In this document: positions 1 through 8,872 of the stretch, in pieces | Layout: the number at the start of each line of letters is the position of its first letter | Numbering within the stretch: the stretch's first letter is position 1 | Source of the DNA: Bythopirellula polymerisocia | GTDB lineage: Bacteria; Planctomycetota; Planctomycetia; Pirellulales; Lacipirellulaceae | Direction: 5' to 3' | Assembly (NCBI RefSeq): GCF_007860015.1 | Contig: NZ_SJPS01000004.1 | Location: forward strand, 317,567-381,566 | DNA length: 64,000 nucleotides | The notes under the pieces: generated by a model | Seen by the model: only the letters and a program-made list of their open reading frames with translations | The model's database searches: none | What the model was told of the DNA's origin: nothing | Made by a program: the position numbers and the translations under genes

Positions 1-2
1 GC

Positions 3-1559
3 GACGCAGAGAATTTTGCCAACTCACTCGATATCAGCAAGCTCTTTTGCGGAGATCGCATTCTCGAAGGAATGCCCGATGGTGTTGTGCTACTTGATCG
101 AGAATACAACATCCTGTGGGGCAACGGACGACTCAAAGAGTGGAGTGGTTCGGAGAAAGTACTCGGAGAAAACTTCTACCGTGTGATGGGTAGTCCCGAA
201 CTGTTGGGCCCCGATTTCTGCCCGTTGCAAAGTGCTTTGGCCACTCGGCGTGCATGTGCATCGATCATGCGTCGCGACGACAACAAGTATTTCCGCCTTC
301 ATGCTGCACCGGTGTTTATTCCTGGCAGCGACGAACCGCCTCAAAACCTCGTCGTCAGTGTTCACGACATGAGCGAAGAGGTACTGCAGCAGCAAAAATT
401 GGCCGCAATCCACCATGCCGGTGTTGAGCTGGCCGACTTGACCACTAACGATGTAGCCCAGCTTTTGGAAGAAGAGCGAATTGAGCTGCTTAAGTCGAAT
501 ATCTTGCAGTGCCTTCAAGAAATCTTGCAATTGGATGTCGTCGAAATTCGGATGCTCGACCAAGACACCGGCGAATTGATTCCGCTGCTTGAAGTCGGTA
601 TGCTCGCCGAAGCTGCAGCCAGAAAACTCTATGCCAGTACCTCGGGCAACGGGGTGACCGGGTTCGTAGCAGCCACTGGCAAGAGTTACATATGCGAGCA
701 CACATTGGAAGACCCTTTGTATCTGGAGGGGGTCGAGGGAGCACGCAGTTCGCTGACTGTGCCATTGATCCTGCACGATCAGGTTATTGGCACACTCAAC
801 GTCGAAAGCCCCGAGGGGAGCGCCTTCACCGAAAGTGACTTGCAATTTCTAGAAATCTTTGCCCGCAGTGTTGCCGTAGCACTCAACACGCTCGAGCTCT
901 TGGCAGCAGAAAAAGCTAGCACAGCGGCTGCCAGTGTCGAGGCGATTCATAGTGCCGTCGCTCTGCCTGTGGATGTAATTCTCAATGATGCTGTAAACAT
1001 CATGGAGCGTTACATAGGCCACGAGCCCGATGTGGTCGAGCGATTGCATCGCATTCTGCGTAACGCCCGCGATATTAAGCAGGTGATCCAAAAGGTGGGC
1101 CAAAGCCTGAGTCCCACGCAAGCCCAGCCTGCCAGCGGCTTGACGGAGTCCCGCCCCAAGCTCGTTGGCCGTCGAATCTTGGTGGTGGACGACGACGCAT
1201 CGGTTCGTTCTGCCGCCCACGCGCTTTTAGAAAGGTATCAGTGTGTGGTCGAAACTGCCCACGATGGCTACGAAGCGTGCCTCATGGTGCGTAACCTAGT
1301 GGAGGGAGCCGCATATGATGTGATCATCGCTGATATTCGACTGCCTGATATGAGTGGCTACGAGCTAATGATAAAGCTCGCGGATATGATGCAACAAGTT
1401 CCTATGGTCTTAATGACCGGTTTTGGATACGACCCGGGACATTCTATCGTCAAAGCTCGGCAGGCAGGATTGCAACATGTGCTCTATAAACCGTTCCGCC
1501 TCGACCAGTTGGTCAGCATCGTCGAGAGTACAATCGATGCAACCAGTTCCACGGCCTAG
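3..1559 (+). CDS. PAS-GAF-receiver signalling protein, 5' end cut by the window edge
   Basis: The frame is open from base 3, so the gene begins left of the window; the ATG at 72 is internal and lies in a PAS-like domain (DGVVLLDREYNILWGN). Counting from that Met, a PAS-like segment covers about 1-100, a GAF domain about 140-275 (ending VALNTLELL), a helical linker 280-350, and a response-regulator receiver domain about 366-490. The receiver has the acidic pair in ILVVDDD, the likely phosphoacceptor Asp near residue 421 (IIADIRLPDMSG), a Thr in LMTGFG and Lys in YKPF. No histidine-kinase ATPase domain or DNA-binding output is present in the visible part. It is probably a cytoplasmic sensor/adaptor that receives a phosphate from a separate kinase. 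The ligand and partner are unknown. Confidence 0.85.
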   Translation, partial: DAENFANSLDISKLFCGDRILEGMPDGVVLLDREYNILWGNGRLKEWSGSEKVLGENFYRVMGSPELLGPDFCPLQSALATRRACASIMRRDDNKYFRLHAAPVFIPGSDEPPQNLVVSVHDMSEEVLQQQKLAAIHHAGVELADLTTNDVAQLLEEERIELLKSNILQCLQEILQLDVVEIRMLDQDTGELIPLLEVGMLAEAAARKLYASTSGNGVTGFVAATGKSYICEHTLEDPLYLEGVEGARSSLTVPLILHDQVIGTLNVESPEGSAFTESDLQFLEIFARSVAVALNTLELLAAEKASTAAASVEAIHSAVALPVDVILNDAVNIMERYIGHEPDVVERLHRILRNARDIKQVIQKVGQSLSPTQAQPASGLTESRPKLVGRRILVVDDDASVRSAAHALLERYQCVVETAHDGYEACLMVRNLVEGAAYDVIIADIRLPDMSGYELMIKLADMMQQVPMVLMTGFGYDPGHSIVKARQAGLQHVLYKPFRLDQLVSIVESTIDATSSTA

Positions 1560-1645
1560 CGTCCGCACTCTATTTCTTACTAGGGGAATTGACTTGTGCC
1601 TTGATTAGCGATCGGGGACCTGATTCTAGAGAAACCGACTGAGTT

Positions 1646-2824
1646 ATGCTTCCACTTGTGTTGATTGTCCTTGCACTGGGATCGCTCATTGGTCATGGAT
1701 ACTTCTGGGTAGCAATTGTAAACCGCCTGCATGGTTGGAATGGTCCGCGCCGACTGATCGATTTTCTTACGCTACTGTGTTGCATTGCTTTCATCTTGCT
1801 ACCGCTAGTTGTGGTGGAAGAGTGGTGGACCCAGGGAGCGTCCTTTCTGTCGACAGGCAGTGATCATCCCGTCGAAACTGCAGGCGGTGTCTATCTTTTG
1901 CTTTGCTTCTTTATCGGGCTTGGCAATCTGCTTGCACTTGTCTTGGGATATCACCCAGAAGATGATCCGACAATCCTCGTTCACAAGCAGAGAGAATTTG
2001 TGACGCCGGAGAAACCCTTCGAACATCACCAATTCCTGGGGATATATCCAAGACTCCTTGGTGCAATTCCGCTGAATGAATCGCTCAAACTAGCCATCGA
2101 TACCAAACGCCTCTCTATCCCTCGACTACCGGAGAAGCTCGCCGGCTTGCGAATCGCCCACATCAGTGATTTACATCTAACTGGTCGAATTGGCCCTGAA
2201 TGGTTCAGTTTTGTTGCGAACGAGGTAAATGGCCTCTCAGCAGATGTTATCGCCATCACTGGTGATCTAATTGAGAACGAGGCCTGCCGGGGCTGGCTTA
2301 GGGAGAGTATGGGCCGATTGAAGGCACGCTACGGCGTATACTTTATCCTTGGCAATCATGATTTCTTTATCGATGGCAAGCGGACGGTTGCAGAACTTAG
2401 GGACGCGGGACTGATTTACGTGGGGTGCGATTGCCTTAGAACTCAGTGGAATGATACATCAGTAGCCGTCTCGGGAGACGAATATCCTTGGGCTGATGAT
2501 CATCCTCCTGCGTCCGAGTCTCCAAGCTTCCGACTCTGCTTGATGCATACTCCTGACCAATTCGATTGGGCAGTCCAGACGGGGGTGGACTTGGCCTTAG
2601 CTGGGCACACACATGGGGGACAGGTATGCTTTCCCCTGCTAGGAGCGGTCGCGGCACCTAGCCTTTACGGCACGCGCTATGCTTGCGGCACATTTCGCAA
2701 AGGCGACACCGTGATGCACGTCACGCGCGGCATTAGCGGTGAAACCCCTTTGCGCTGGAACTGCCCTCCAGAGATCGCTGTGCTTGAGCTGGTAAGCGGA
2801 GGCACGAATCTGCCGAATTGCTAA
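1646..2824 (+). CDS. Membrane-anchored metallophosphoesterase (YaeI-like)
   Basis: Calcineurin-like metallophosphoesterase of 392 aa. The N-terminal 110 residues hold three hydrophobic segments (about 3-22, 38-58, 83-103), so the enzyme is membrane-bound. The catalytic domain starts near 165 and shows the full metal-binding series: HISDLHL (about 172), ITGDLIEN (about 205), LGNHDFF (about 236) and LAGHTHGGQ (about 320). This arrangement matches the YaeI/YkuE group, where characterised members hydrolyse lipid-linked phosphates such as UDP-diacylglucosamine; the substrate here is inferred only from that family. It stands alone, 86 bp after the signalling gene and convergent with the methyltransferase on the other strand. 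Confidence 0.85.
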   Translation: MLPLVLIVLALGSLIGHGYFWVAIVNRLHGWNGPRRLIDFLTLLCCIAFILLPLVVVEEWWTQGASFLSTGSDHPVETAGGVYLLLCFFIGLGNLLALVLGYHPEDDPTILVHKQREFVTPEKPFEHHQFLGIYPRLLGAIPLNESLKLAIDTKRLSIPRLPEKLAGLRIAHISDLHLTGRIGPEWFSFVANEVNGLSADVIAITGDLIENEACRGWLRESMGRLKARYGVYFILGNHDFFIDGKRTVAELRDAGLIYVGCDCLRTQWNDTSVAVSGDEYPWADDHPPASESPSFRLCLMHTPDQFDWAVQTGVDLALAGHTHGGQVCFPLLGAVAAPSLYGTRYACGTFRKGDTVMHVTRGISGETPLRWNCPPEIAVLELVSGGTNLPNC

Positions 2825-2845
2825 GGTTCAAATCAAAAATTTTGA

Positions 2846-3643
2846 TTACAGTTTTTCGAGTTCGACACAAATCCCACCGGCTCGCATAGCCTTGTGCATT
2901 TTCGTGAACCACAACTCTTGTCGACAAACAAGTCCCAGTTCTTCCCAAATCTGTGTGAGGATTTTTCGATTAAAAGTCTGACAATACCATAGACGGCTCG
3001 TCCATGCCCCCGCTAGGTTGTCCTCGGTGGCAAGCAGCAGCATGCGGCCCCCTTTGCGCATCACCCGGGCGATCTCGCTGAGACCTGGACGTGGGTCGGG
3101 CAGGTGCTCCAGCACATAGCCACATGTGACACCGTCAAACGACTCATCGGCAAATGGCAGTCGTTCCAGGTCAGCTGTGACCAATTCAGGTCGAGTACTC
3201 TTGAGACGCATACGAGCGCGCTGCAACATTTGACGTGACAGATCCGTACATACGATCTCCGAATCGGGGTCGGCATATTTGAGCAAGTGTTGTGCAATTT
3301 GGCCGGCACCGCTCCCCACATCAAGAATCGAGCGCATACCGCGAAGGTCGTACTTGCGAGTACGGAATAAACGTTCGCCGAGAGGGACGTGCAGAGAAAG
3401 CAGGCTGGCTGTCGAGAGGAGAGCCCCCTTTGGGCCGCCATAGACTCGTTGTACTTTGCGTCGATACTCGTCGCCACTCACGCGACGTATGAGATCATTC
3501 TCGATCAAGCGTTTAAGAGCAGCGCGGTTCTTCCGCTTGGCTGGTCGCTCATCAATTACTTTGTGCATTATCTTTCGGAAAAGGATCCGCCTTAAGTGGT
3601 GCGTTCCCAGCGAGGGATCATTCAATTCCGAGAGCAGATGCAA
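2846..3643 (-). CDS. Class I SAM-dependent methyltransferase
   Basis: Rossmann-type methyltransferase, 265 aa from a TTG start. SAM-binding motif I is ILDVGSGAGQIAQHLL (about residue 105), motif II is the acidic end of EIVCTDLSRQML, and the motif IV/post-II region reads FDGVTCGYVLEHLPDP, as in the UbiE/Methyltransf_11 group. The substrate cannot be read from the sequence. The TTG at 3643 lies 15 bp after the BatA stop codon with AAGGA upstream, so it fits as the last gene of the MoxR-DUF58-BatA operon. An ATG at 3568 (MHKVIDERP) is the alternative start and would give 240 aa. Confidence 0.8.
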   Translation of the reverse strand: MHLLSELNDPSLGTHHLRRILFRKIMHKVIDERPAKRKNRAALKRLIENDLIRRVSGDEYRRKVQRVYGGPKGALLSTASLLSLHVPLGERLFRTRKYDLRGMRSILDVGSGAGQIAQHLLKYADPDSEIVCTDLSRQMLQRARMRLKSTRPELVTADLERLPFADESFDGVTCGYVLEHLPDPRPGLSEIARVMRKGGRMLLLATEDNLAGAWTSRLWYCQTFNRKILTQIWEELGLVCRQELWFTKMHKAMRAGGICVELEKL

Positions 3644-3658
3644 CTCGTTACGAGTCCT

Positions 3659-5695
3659 TTAGATATACACTCGGCGATTATAGATATACCATTCCAGGAC
3701 CAATACGAACAGGGCCAGCAACAGCAGGGGTTTCCACAATTCACGCCGAACTTCCGCTTGGGGTGATTGGGCAGCCACGTCCACGTATCCTATCGCCAAA
3801 CCTTCGATGGTGTTCAGATTATCTTCCCCTGCTTGCCTAACGCGCAGGGCAATATCGCTTTCGCGTCGGTCGAACAAATTCACTGCGAATCGTTTGACCA
3901 TACGCCCTCCCACGAGTATGTCGTAAATACCCAGTTGCTCGGTGTCTTGAAAGTTCAACCTGCCAGATTCGTCCACCGCGACATTTTGACGTGTCCCATC
4001 CGGCAACACGACCTCGACGTTTTCCTCGGTGGGGCTGAGTTTCAATTCCACCATTTTTTCAGGGCGGTTGACCAACTGAGAGTCTTCGGAATTTCCCGCG
4101 AAATGCTCCAGTGCGTTAAGCCAGAAACCGGGAAAACTATGTTTCCTCGGCCAATCCGTATTGAACGTGCGTTCTCCTGCCGCATTTGTGCCGACAATCT
4201 CAAACCCGATGACGACGTCTTCGTAATGATCTCGGGGGGCAACGGCGATGAGAGGGCCATCCGTTGAATCGACAAGTACTCGCCCCCCCAAGGGAGGCTG
4301 CACGATCACTGCGTCAGCGATTTGAATTCCTCCTAACTCCAACAGACTCAACAGCGGATGATTGCGTTCCCAGTCCACGATCTGGGGTCCAAAAACTTTT
4401 TCAGCAGTTTCTTCTTTGTTCCAATGTTTCCCCGGTGGTAGAGTGCCAATGAACAACGTATTCGCTTGGGGCATGATTTCGGGAGTGCATTGGTCGAAAA
4501 TAATCAGATCGTAGTACTCTGTTTGACTCTGCCGTTTGAAATCGACACTTTCGAGGGCCGCAGGGGCGATCTTTTCCACTTTCGCCAGGCGCTGGGCACG
4601 CTCGGTCGTGAGGGCAGCTTCCAAGGACGCATTGCCAGGGGTAACCAAGAGAACTCGCGAATCGCGGCGATTCTCGAGAACGGCATAAGCCGTGTTGTCG
4701 AGCTTCAATCCGTCGACTGAATTCTTCCCTGGATCGATGACTGCTCGAAGTTCCCCCTCGGCTTCTTTGCTGAGATTGAACGTGGTCGAAGCGGATTCCC
4801 CAGCAGGAACCTTTACTTCTGCTGCGTCGACCAATTGATCATTCAGATAGAGTTCCACCACCGCCGAACGGTCAGAACTGCCAAAATTGGAGACTTGCAC
4901 AAAAGCCTGCACGACTTCAGGTCGCTCCTCACCTTGGCGTGTGTTCAGGGCAGTGATCGCCAGATTCTCTGCCGTCAGGGATCCGATTGGCAAAAACATT
5001 GGTTGCAGATTACCAAGAGAAAAATCTTCTACGCCTGCAAACCGACCGTCGCTCAGGATAAACAACTCAATCTCCTGCTGATCGGTCACTTCATATTCCG
5101 CGTTTTCGTCTTCTATCGTCACTCTGCCAGGATTCGCAAATCCATCGGCAAGCCGCAAAGCTCCCGTGAGATCGGTCTGGGCAGAAGAAGGCAAAATGCG
5201 ATCCAATGCATCGCGAAGTTGTCGGCGATTGTTGGTGAATTCTTGCACCACGTTGGGTTGCTCAGCAAACGATATGATCATTGCCGTCATGTCTGAGTCC
5301 ATCTGATCGATCATGGCTCCGACTCGTTGCTTGGCGTCGACGAGTCTTGAGCGACCGTTCTCGCCATCGCCGGTCGACATGCTTGCCGAGTTATCTACCA
5401 GTAATATAAACTGTTGCCCTTGAAGAGTTTCTCCCCGCCATCCAGGTCGCAGGATTGCCAGTATGGCTAAGCACACGACCAGTAGTTGCAAAAACAGCAG
5501 CAAACTTTTTCGCAGCCGCTGCCACAGACTGTTCACATGCAGATCTTCGACCACACGGTGCCACAGATAAGTACTTGGCACCTCCAACGGTTGGCGCTTG
5601 AGCTTCAGGAAATAGAGCGCAAAGATCGCTGGCGGAATCATCCCCATGATGATCCATGCGGTGGGGCCCAACGAGTTGCGAAACAGACTGTCCAT
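3659..5695 (-). CDS. BatA/VWA-domain membrane protein
   Basis: Protein of 678 aa. An N-terminal BatA module (about 1-90) contains two membrane segments and LKLKRQPLEVPSTYLWHR. A von Willebrand A domain follows, with an intact MIDAS motif DNSAS near residue 101. A long beta-rich periplasmic region comes next, and a C-terminal membrane helix (about 655-672) ends in RRVYI. Proteins of this kind work with a MoxR ATPase and a DUF58 protein, thought to act as a metal-dependent chaperone or maturation complex at the membrane. It lies 6 bp downstream of the DUF58 gene. The target in this organism is unknown. Confidence 0.85.
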   Translation of the reverse strand: MDSLFRNSLGPTAWIIMGMIPPAIFALYFLKLKRQPLEVPSTYLWHRVVEDLHVNSLWQRLRKSLLLFLQLLVVCLAILAILRPGWRGETLQGQQFILLVDNSASMSTGDGENGRSRLVDAKQRVGAMIDQMDSDMTAMIISFAEQPNVVQEFTNNRRQLRDALDRILPSSAQTDLTGALRLADGFANPGRVTIEDENAEYEVTDQQEIELFILSDGRFAGVEDFSLGNLQPMFLPIGSLTAENLAITALNTRQGEERPEVVQAFVQVSNFGSSDRSAVVELYLNDQLVDAAEVKVPAGESASTTFNLSKEAEGELRAVIDPGKNSVDGLKLDNTAYAVLENRRDSRVLLVTPGNASLEAALTTERAQRLAKVEKIAPAALESVDFKRQSQTEYYDLIIFDQCTPEIMPQANTLFIGTLPPGKHWNKEETAEKVFGPQIVDWERNHPLLSLLELGGIQIADAVIVQPPLGGRVLVDSTDGPLIAVAPRDHYEDVVIGFEIVGTNAAGERTFNTDWPRKHSFPGFWLNALEHFAGNSEDSQLVNRPEKMVELKLSPTEENVEVVLPDGTRQNVAVDESGRLNFQDTEQLGIYDILVGGRMVKRFAVNLFDRRESDIALRVRQAGEDNLNTIEGLAIGYVDVAAQSPQAEVRRELWKPLLLLALFVLVLEWYIYNRRVYI

Positions 5696-5701
5696 GATGC
5701 G

Positions 5702-6595
5702 TTATCGCACGAGTCCTCTGCGACGCAGATGTCTGGCGATCAGTTCCTCGACAGGTGTCTGGTTATTTGCTAGGAGGTAGTGCATGCCACGTTTGGCACA
5801 AAACTGTTGGGCCCCGCTGCAAAATGAATTGAGGGTTTGCTGATACTTTCTCAAGAGAGGAGTGCTGACGGTAATCTCCGCTTCGTCCTCGTCTTCGCAA
5901 TCCACTAGCCGGAGGTCTCCTTTCACATCCGGCTCAATTTCGGCTTGCGAAAGCACCTGGATGACAAAGCAATCCATTTCGTGTGAGAGAAAATAGTTAA
6001 GGGCCGTCTCGTAGCCATCCTTGTCCATAAGATCGCTGATAAGAACGACTATTCCTCGACCCGGATTGCGGAGACAAAAGTTTTTCACACCTGCTGCAAG
6101 TTGCGTCCCACCGCGGGGCTCGATCGCTTCCACTTGTCGCAGCATTCGCCAGGCACTTGCGCGACCTCGATAGACGGGGTTTCGCTGAGAAACGGGTTGG
6201 TCCAAGGTCTCGATACGCACCCGGTCGGCCCGTATTAAACCGACGAATGCCAAAGACGCAGCGAGTTGCTTGGCGTATTCGAGTTTGCTCGGATCGCCAA
6301 AATCCATCGACAAGCTCGCATCGACCAAGGCATAGAAGTGCAAGTCTTCCTCTTCAAGAAATAGCTTGAGGATCAATTTGTCGAGTCGGGCATACAGATT
6401 CCAATCCAACATCCGCAGATCATCGCCGGCCACGTAATTTCGGAAGTCGGCGAACTCAACGCTTTGGCCCTTACGTTTGCTACGACGTTCCCCCTTCATG
6501 CGACCCCGAAATATCTTGCGGGTCACCAACTCCAGTCGCTCTAACTGAGCCAATAGCGACGGGGACAACAGTGAGGATTCGGTCGCTTTGCTCAA
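5702..6595 (-). CDS. DUF58 domain protein
   Basis: DUF58-family protein of 297 aa. The family signature is present at about residues 35-75 (GQSVEFADFRNYVAGDDLR followed by MLDWNLYARLDKL). A VWA-like segment follows (ALVDASLSMDFGDPSKLEYAK), keeping the DxSxS metal-site pattern. No membrane segment is obvious. The start is TTG at 6595 (TTGAGCAAAGCG). It lies between moxR and batA in the same direction, with 210 bp to moxR occupied mostly by a palindromic repeat and 6 bp to batA. Its role is inferred from the conserved MoxR-DUF58-VWA neighbourhood. Confidence 0.85.
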   Translation of the reverse strand: MSKATESSLLSPSLLAQLERLELVTRKIFRGRMKGERRSKRKGQSVEFADFRNYVAGDDLRMLDWNLYARLDKLILKLFLEEEDLHFYALVDASLSMDFGDPSKLEYAKQLAASLAFVGLIRADRVRIETLDQPVSQRNPVYRGRASAWRMLRQVEAIEPRGGTQLAAGVKNFCLRNPGRGIVVLISDLMDKDGYETALNYFLSHEMDCFVIQVLSQAEIEPDVKGDLRLVDCEDEDEAEITVSTPLLRKYQQTLNSFCSGAQQFCAKRGMHYLLANNQTPVEELIARHLRRRGLVR

Positions 6596-6639
6596 TTTGG
6601 TTTCCAGCAGTCAGTATTCAAGAAAAGGATAATATCGAT

Positions 6640-6757
6640 GTCATTCCGAGGGGAGTATCACGACCTGAGGAATCTGAGTGGAACAGTCAGTGCAGTTCCA
6701 TTCCGAGTCATGGAACAACCCAGATTCCTCAAGTCGTGGAACTCCTGTCGGAATGAC
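6640..6757. repeat. Intergenic palindromic repeat, GTCATTCCGA family
   Basis: Two 37-bp arms (6640-6676 and 6721-6757) are inverted copies that match at 32 of 37 positions. They begin GTCATTCCGA and end GAGGAATCTG, with a 44-bp centre. The element sits inside the moxR-DUF58 intergenic space. The transcript would form a long hairpin, which could set the ratio of MoxR to downstream products. A related copy lies at 24279-24395. Confidence 0.8.
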
Positions 6758-6805
6758 TTTGTGGTTACCTTAATCACAACGCAGCACCTCGAACTCCGCA
6801 TTTCC

Positions 6806-7822
6806 TTATGCCACTTTAAAATCGTCCGCCTTCTCGGGCACTTTCTTGACAATTTCTGTTAGCACCTGGTCAGGCTCAATCCCTTCGGCAGCCGCCTCGA
6901 AATTCAGGATTACCCGGTGCCGCATGGCTGGCAGATACACCCGGCGAATATCGTCGAAGCTGACGTTGTAGCGCCCACTCAAGAGTGCTCGCACTTTCGC
7001 GGCGAGAGTGACCGTCTGCGCACCACGAGGACTACTTCCCCACCGCAAGTATTGATTCGTTGCCGGCTGGGCGAACGGGCCATTGGGGTGGGTGGCCAGC
7101 GTTAGCCTGACGATATAATCCTGCACATGCGGGGCGATGATTACTTCGCGCACGAGTTGTTGCCAGCGGAGGATCTCTGCGCCGTCCATCACCTTCTCTG
7201 GTTTCACCGTCACCCCTCGGGTCGTTCGATCGATAATCGCAGCCAATTCCTCCCGGTTGGAGTACCCAACCACGAGTTTAAAGAAAAAACGGTCGAGTTG
7301 GGCTTCGGGCAGGGGATAAGTCCCTTCCTGCTCTATGGGGTTCTGCGTGGCCATCACGAAGAACGGCAGCTTCATCGGGAATACTTTGCCTGCGATGCTA
7401 ACCTTCTGCTCCTGCATGGTTTCGAGCATCGCCGATTGTGTTTTGGGAGTCGCACGATTGATTTCGTCGGCCAGGCAGATCTGCGTAAAGAGTGGGCCCT
7501 TTTGAAATTCAAACGATCGTTTGCCTTCAGGGGTCTCCATTACCATGTTTGTCCCCAAGATGTCAGCGGGCATCAAGTCGGGAGTAAACTGGATTCGCGA
7601 AAAGTCCAGATCCAGCGTCTCTGCCAAAGTTCGCACCAAGAGAGTCTTCCCTAAACCGGGAACCCCTTCGAGCAAGCAGTGGCCACCCACAAACAGGCAT
7701 GTGAGCACCCCATGCAGAATGTCGCTGTGTCCCACAATCACACGGCCCAACTGTTCTTTGACAGCCTTGTATCGTTGTGCGAACTCTTCGGCATCTTTTT
7801 CTATGGATTTACCAACACTCAT
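6806..7822 (-). CDS. MoxR-family AAA+ ATPase
   Basis: MoxR-type ATPase of 338 aa, the usual family length. Walker A is GVPGLGKT (about residue 55), Walker B is CLADEINRA (about 117), sensor 1 is FFVMATQNPIEQEGTYPLPEAQLDRF, and the AAA lid is in the C-terminal third. First gene of the operon moxR-DUF58-batA-methyltransferase on the minus strand. MoxR proteins are cytoplasmic chaperone-like ATPases that act on VWA-domain partners; two such partners follow here. The ATG start follows about 220 bp of divergent intergenic DNA shared with ispD, which probably holds the promoter. Confidence 0.92.
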   Translation of the reverse strand: MSVGKSIEKDAEEFAQRYKAVKEQLGRVIVGHSDILHGVLTCLFVGGHCLLEGVPGLGKTLLVRTLAETLDLDFSRIQFTPDLMPADILGTNMVMETPEGKRSFEFQKGPLFTQICLADEINRATPKTQSAMLETMQEQKVSIAGKVFPMKLPFFVMATQNPIEQEGTYPLPEAQLDRFFFKLVVGYSNREELAAIIDRTTRGVTVKPEKVMDGAEILRWQQLVREVIIAPHVQDYIVRLTLATHPNGPFAQPATNQYLRWGSSPRGAQTVTLAAKVRALLSGRYNVSFDDIRRVYLPAMRHRVILNFEAAAEGIEPDQVLTEIVKKVPEKADDFKVA

Positions 7823-8042
7823 GTTTGCAGGTTCTCGCTGGATGAGGAAAGATTGCAGCTCAAGACTTGAGGCAGTCAGCAGGCATTTTGGTCCTATTTA
7901 GCCTACTCGCCCAGACTTTTCTTCGCTAGCGCCCGCTGAGACAATACCCCTGCATTCCGAATTGTGTTATTTTGCCCTATTCACATGTTCCGGAAGCTTA
8001 AGCATCCGGCTCGCCAACCATTAGCCACCAACCACTACCCAA

Positions 8043-8780
8043 ATGTCAAACGTTGCCGTGATCATGCCTGCCGCGGGTGCCAGTCGGCGGTTTCATGACA
8101 AGAACTACAAGAAACCCTTTGCTCCGCTCGCTGGTCGGGCAGTGTGGCTGCACGCGGCGGAGAAGTTTCTTAATCGTTCTGACGTGAAGCAGGTAATCGT
8201 GGTGATTGCCGACAAGGACACGGAAGAATTCCAGCGAAAGTTTGGGGCGAATATCGCTATCTTGGGTATCGATGTTTGCCGTGGAGGCCAGGAGCGGGCC
8301 GACTCCGTGGAAAAAGGCCTCGCTAAAGTCAAACCGGACATCGATTTGATCGCCGTCCATGACGCTGCCAGACCTTGCCTGGCAGACAAGTGGATCGACG
8401 CCGTCTTCGAGGCGGCAGCGAAAGATGGTGCGGCAATTCTCGCCATACCAGAAACTGCGACCTTGAAACGAGTCAACCAAGGCAAGATTACCGAAACGGT
8501 CAACCGTGATGCGCTCTGGCAAGCACAAACACCACAAGTTTTTCGTCGAGACTGGCTCGTGGAGGCCTACGCTGCCCGCGACGGTAAGAATGCGACCGAC
8601 GATGCGGCACTGATCGAGATGGCAGGTCATCCGGTAAGCATCGTCGAAGGCTCACCTATGAATCTGAAGATCACCACCCGCGATGACCTCAAGCTCGCCG
8701 AGCAGGTTCTCAAGATTCTCCCCAAACCGAAGCTAGACGGTTTCGCCAATCCCTTTGCCGGGGATGATATGTGGAGATAA
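8043..8780 (+). CDS. ispD: 2-C-methyl-D-erythritol 4-phosphate cytidylyltransferase
   Basis: IspD, 245 aa, catalyses CTP + MEP to CDP-methylerythritol in the MEP isoprenoid pathway. The nucleotide-binding N-terminus reads MPAAGASRRFHDKNYKKPF, a slightly varied form of the usual AAGxGxRM...KxF loop. GGQERADSVEKGL, VHDAARP and TPQVFRRDWL are conserved family blocks, and a Thr/Asp-rich C-terminal block (NATDDAALIEMAGHPV) completes the fold. Other isoprenoid genes are not adjacent. It is followed after 92 bp by tyrS on the same strand. Confidence 0.93.
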   Translation: MSNVAVIMPAAGASRRFHDKNYKKPFAPLAGRAVWLHAAEKFLNRSDVKQVIVVIADKDTEEFQRKFGANIAILGIDVCRGGQERADSVEKGLAKVKPDIDLIAVHDAARPCLADKWIDAVFEAAAKDGAAILAIPETATLKRVNQGKITETVNRDALWQAQTPQVFRRDWLVEAYAARDGKNATDDAALIEMAGHPVSIVEGSPMNLKITTRDDLKLAEQVLKILPKPKLDGFANPFAGDDMWR

Positions 8781-8872
8781 GTTGATATCGGATCTCAGAA
8801 TTCGGGATTCGAAATTGTTCTGGTTCGTACGTTTTATTGATTTCATTCCGCACTCCGCATTCCCAACCCGCA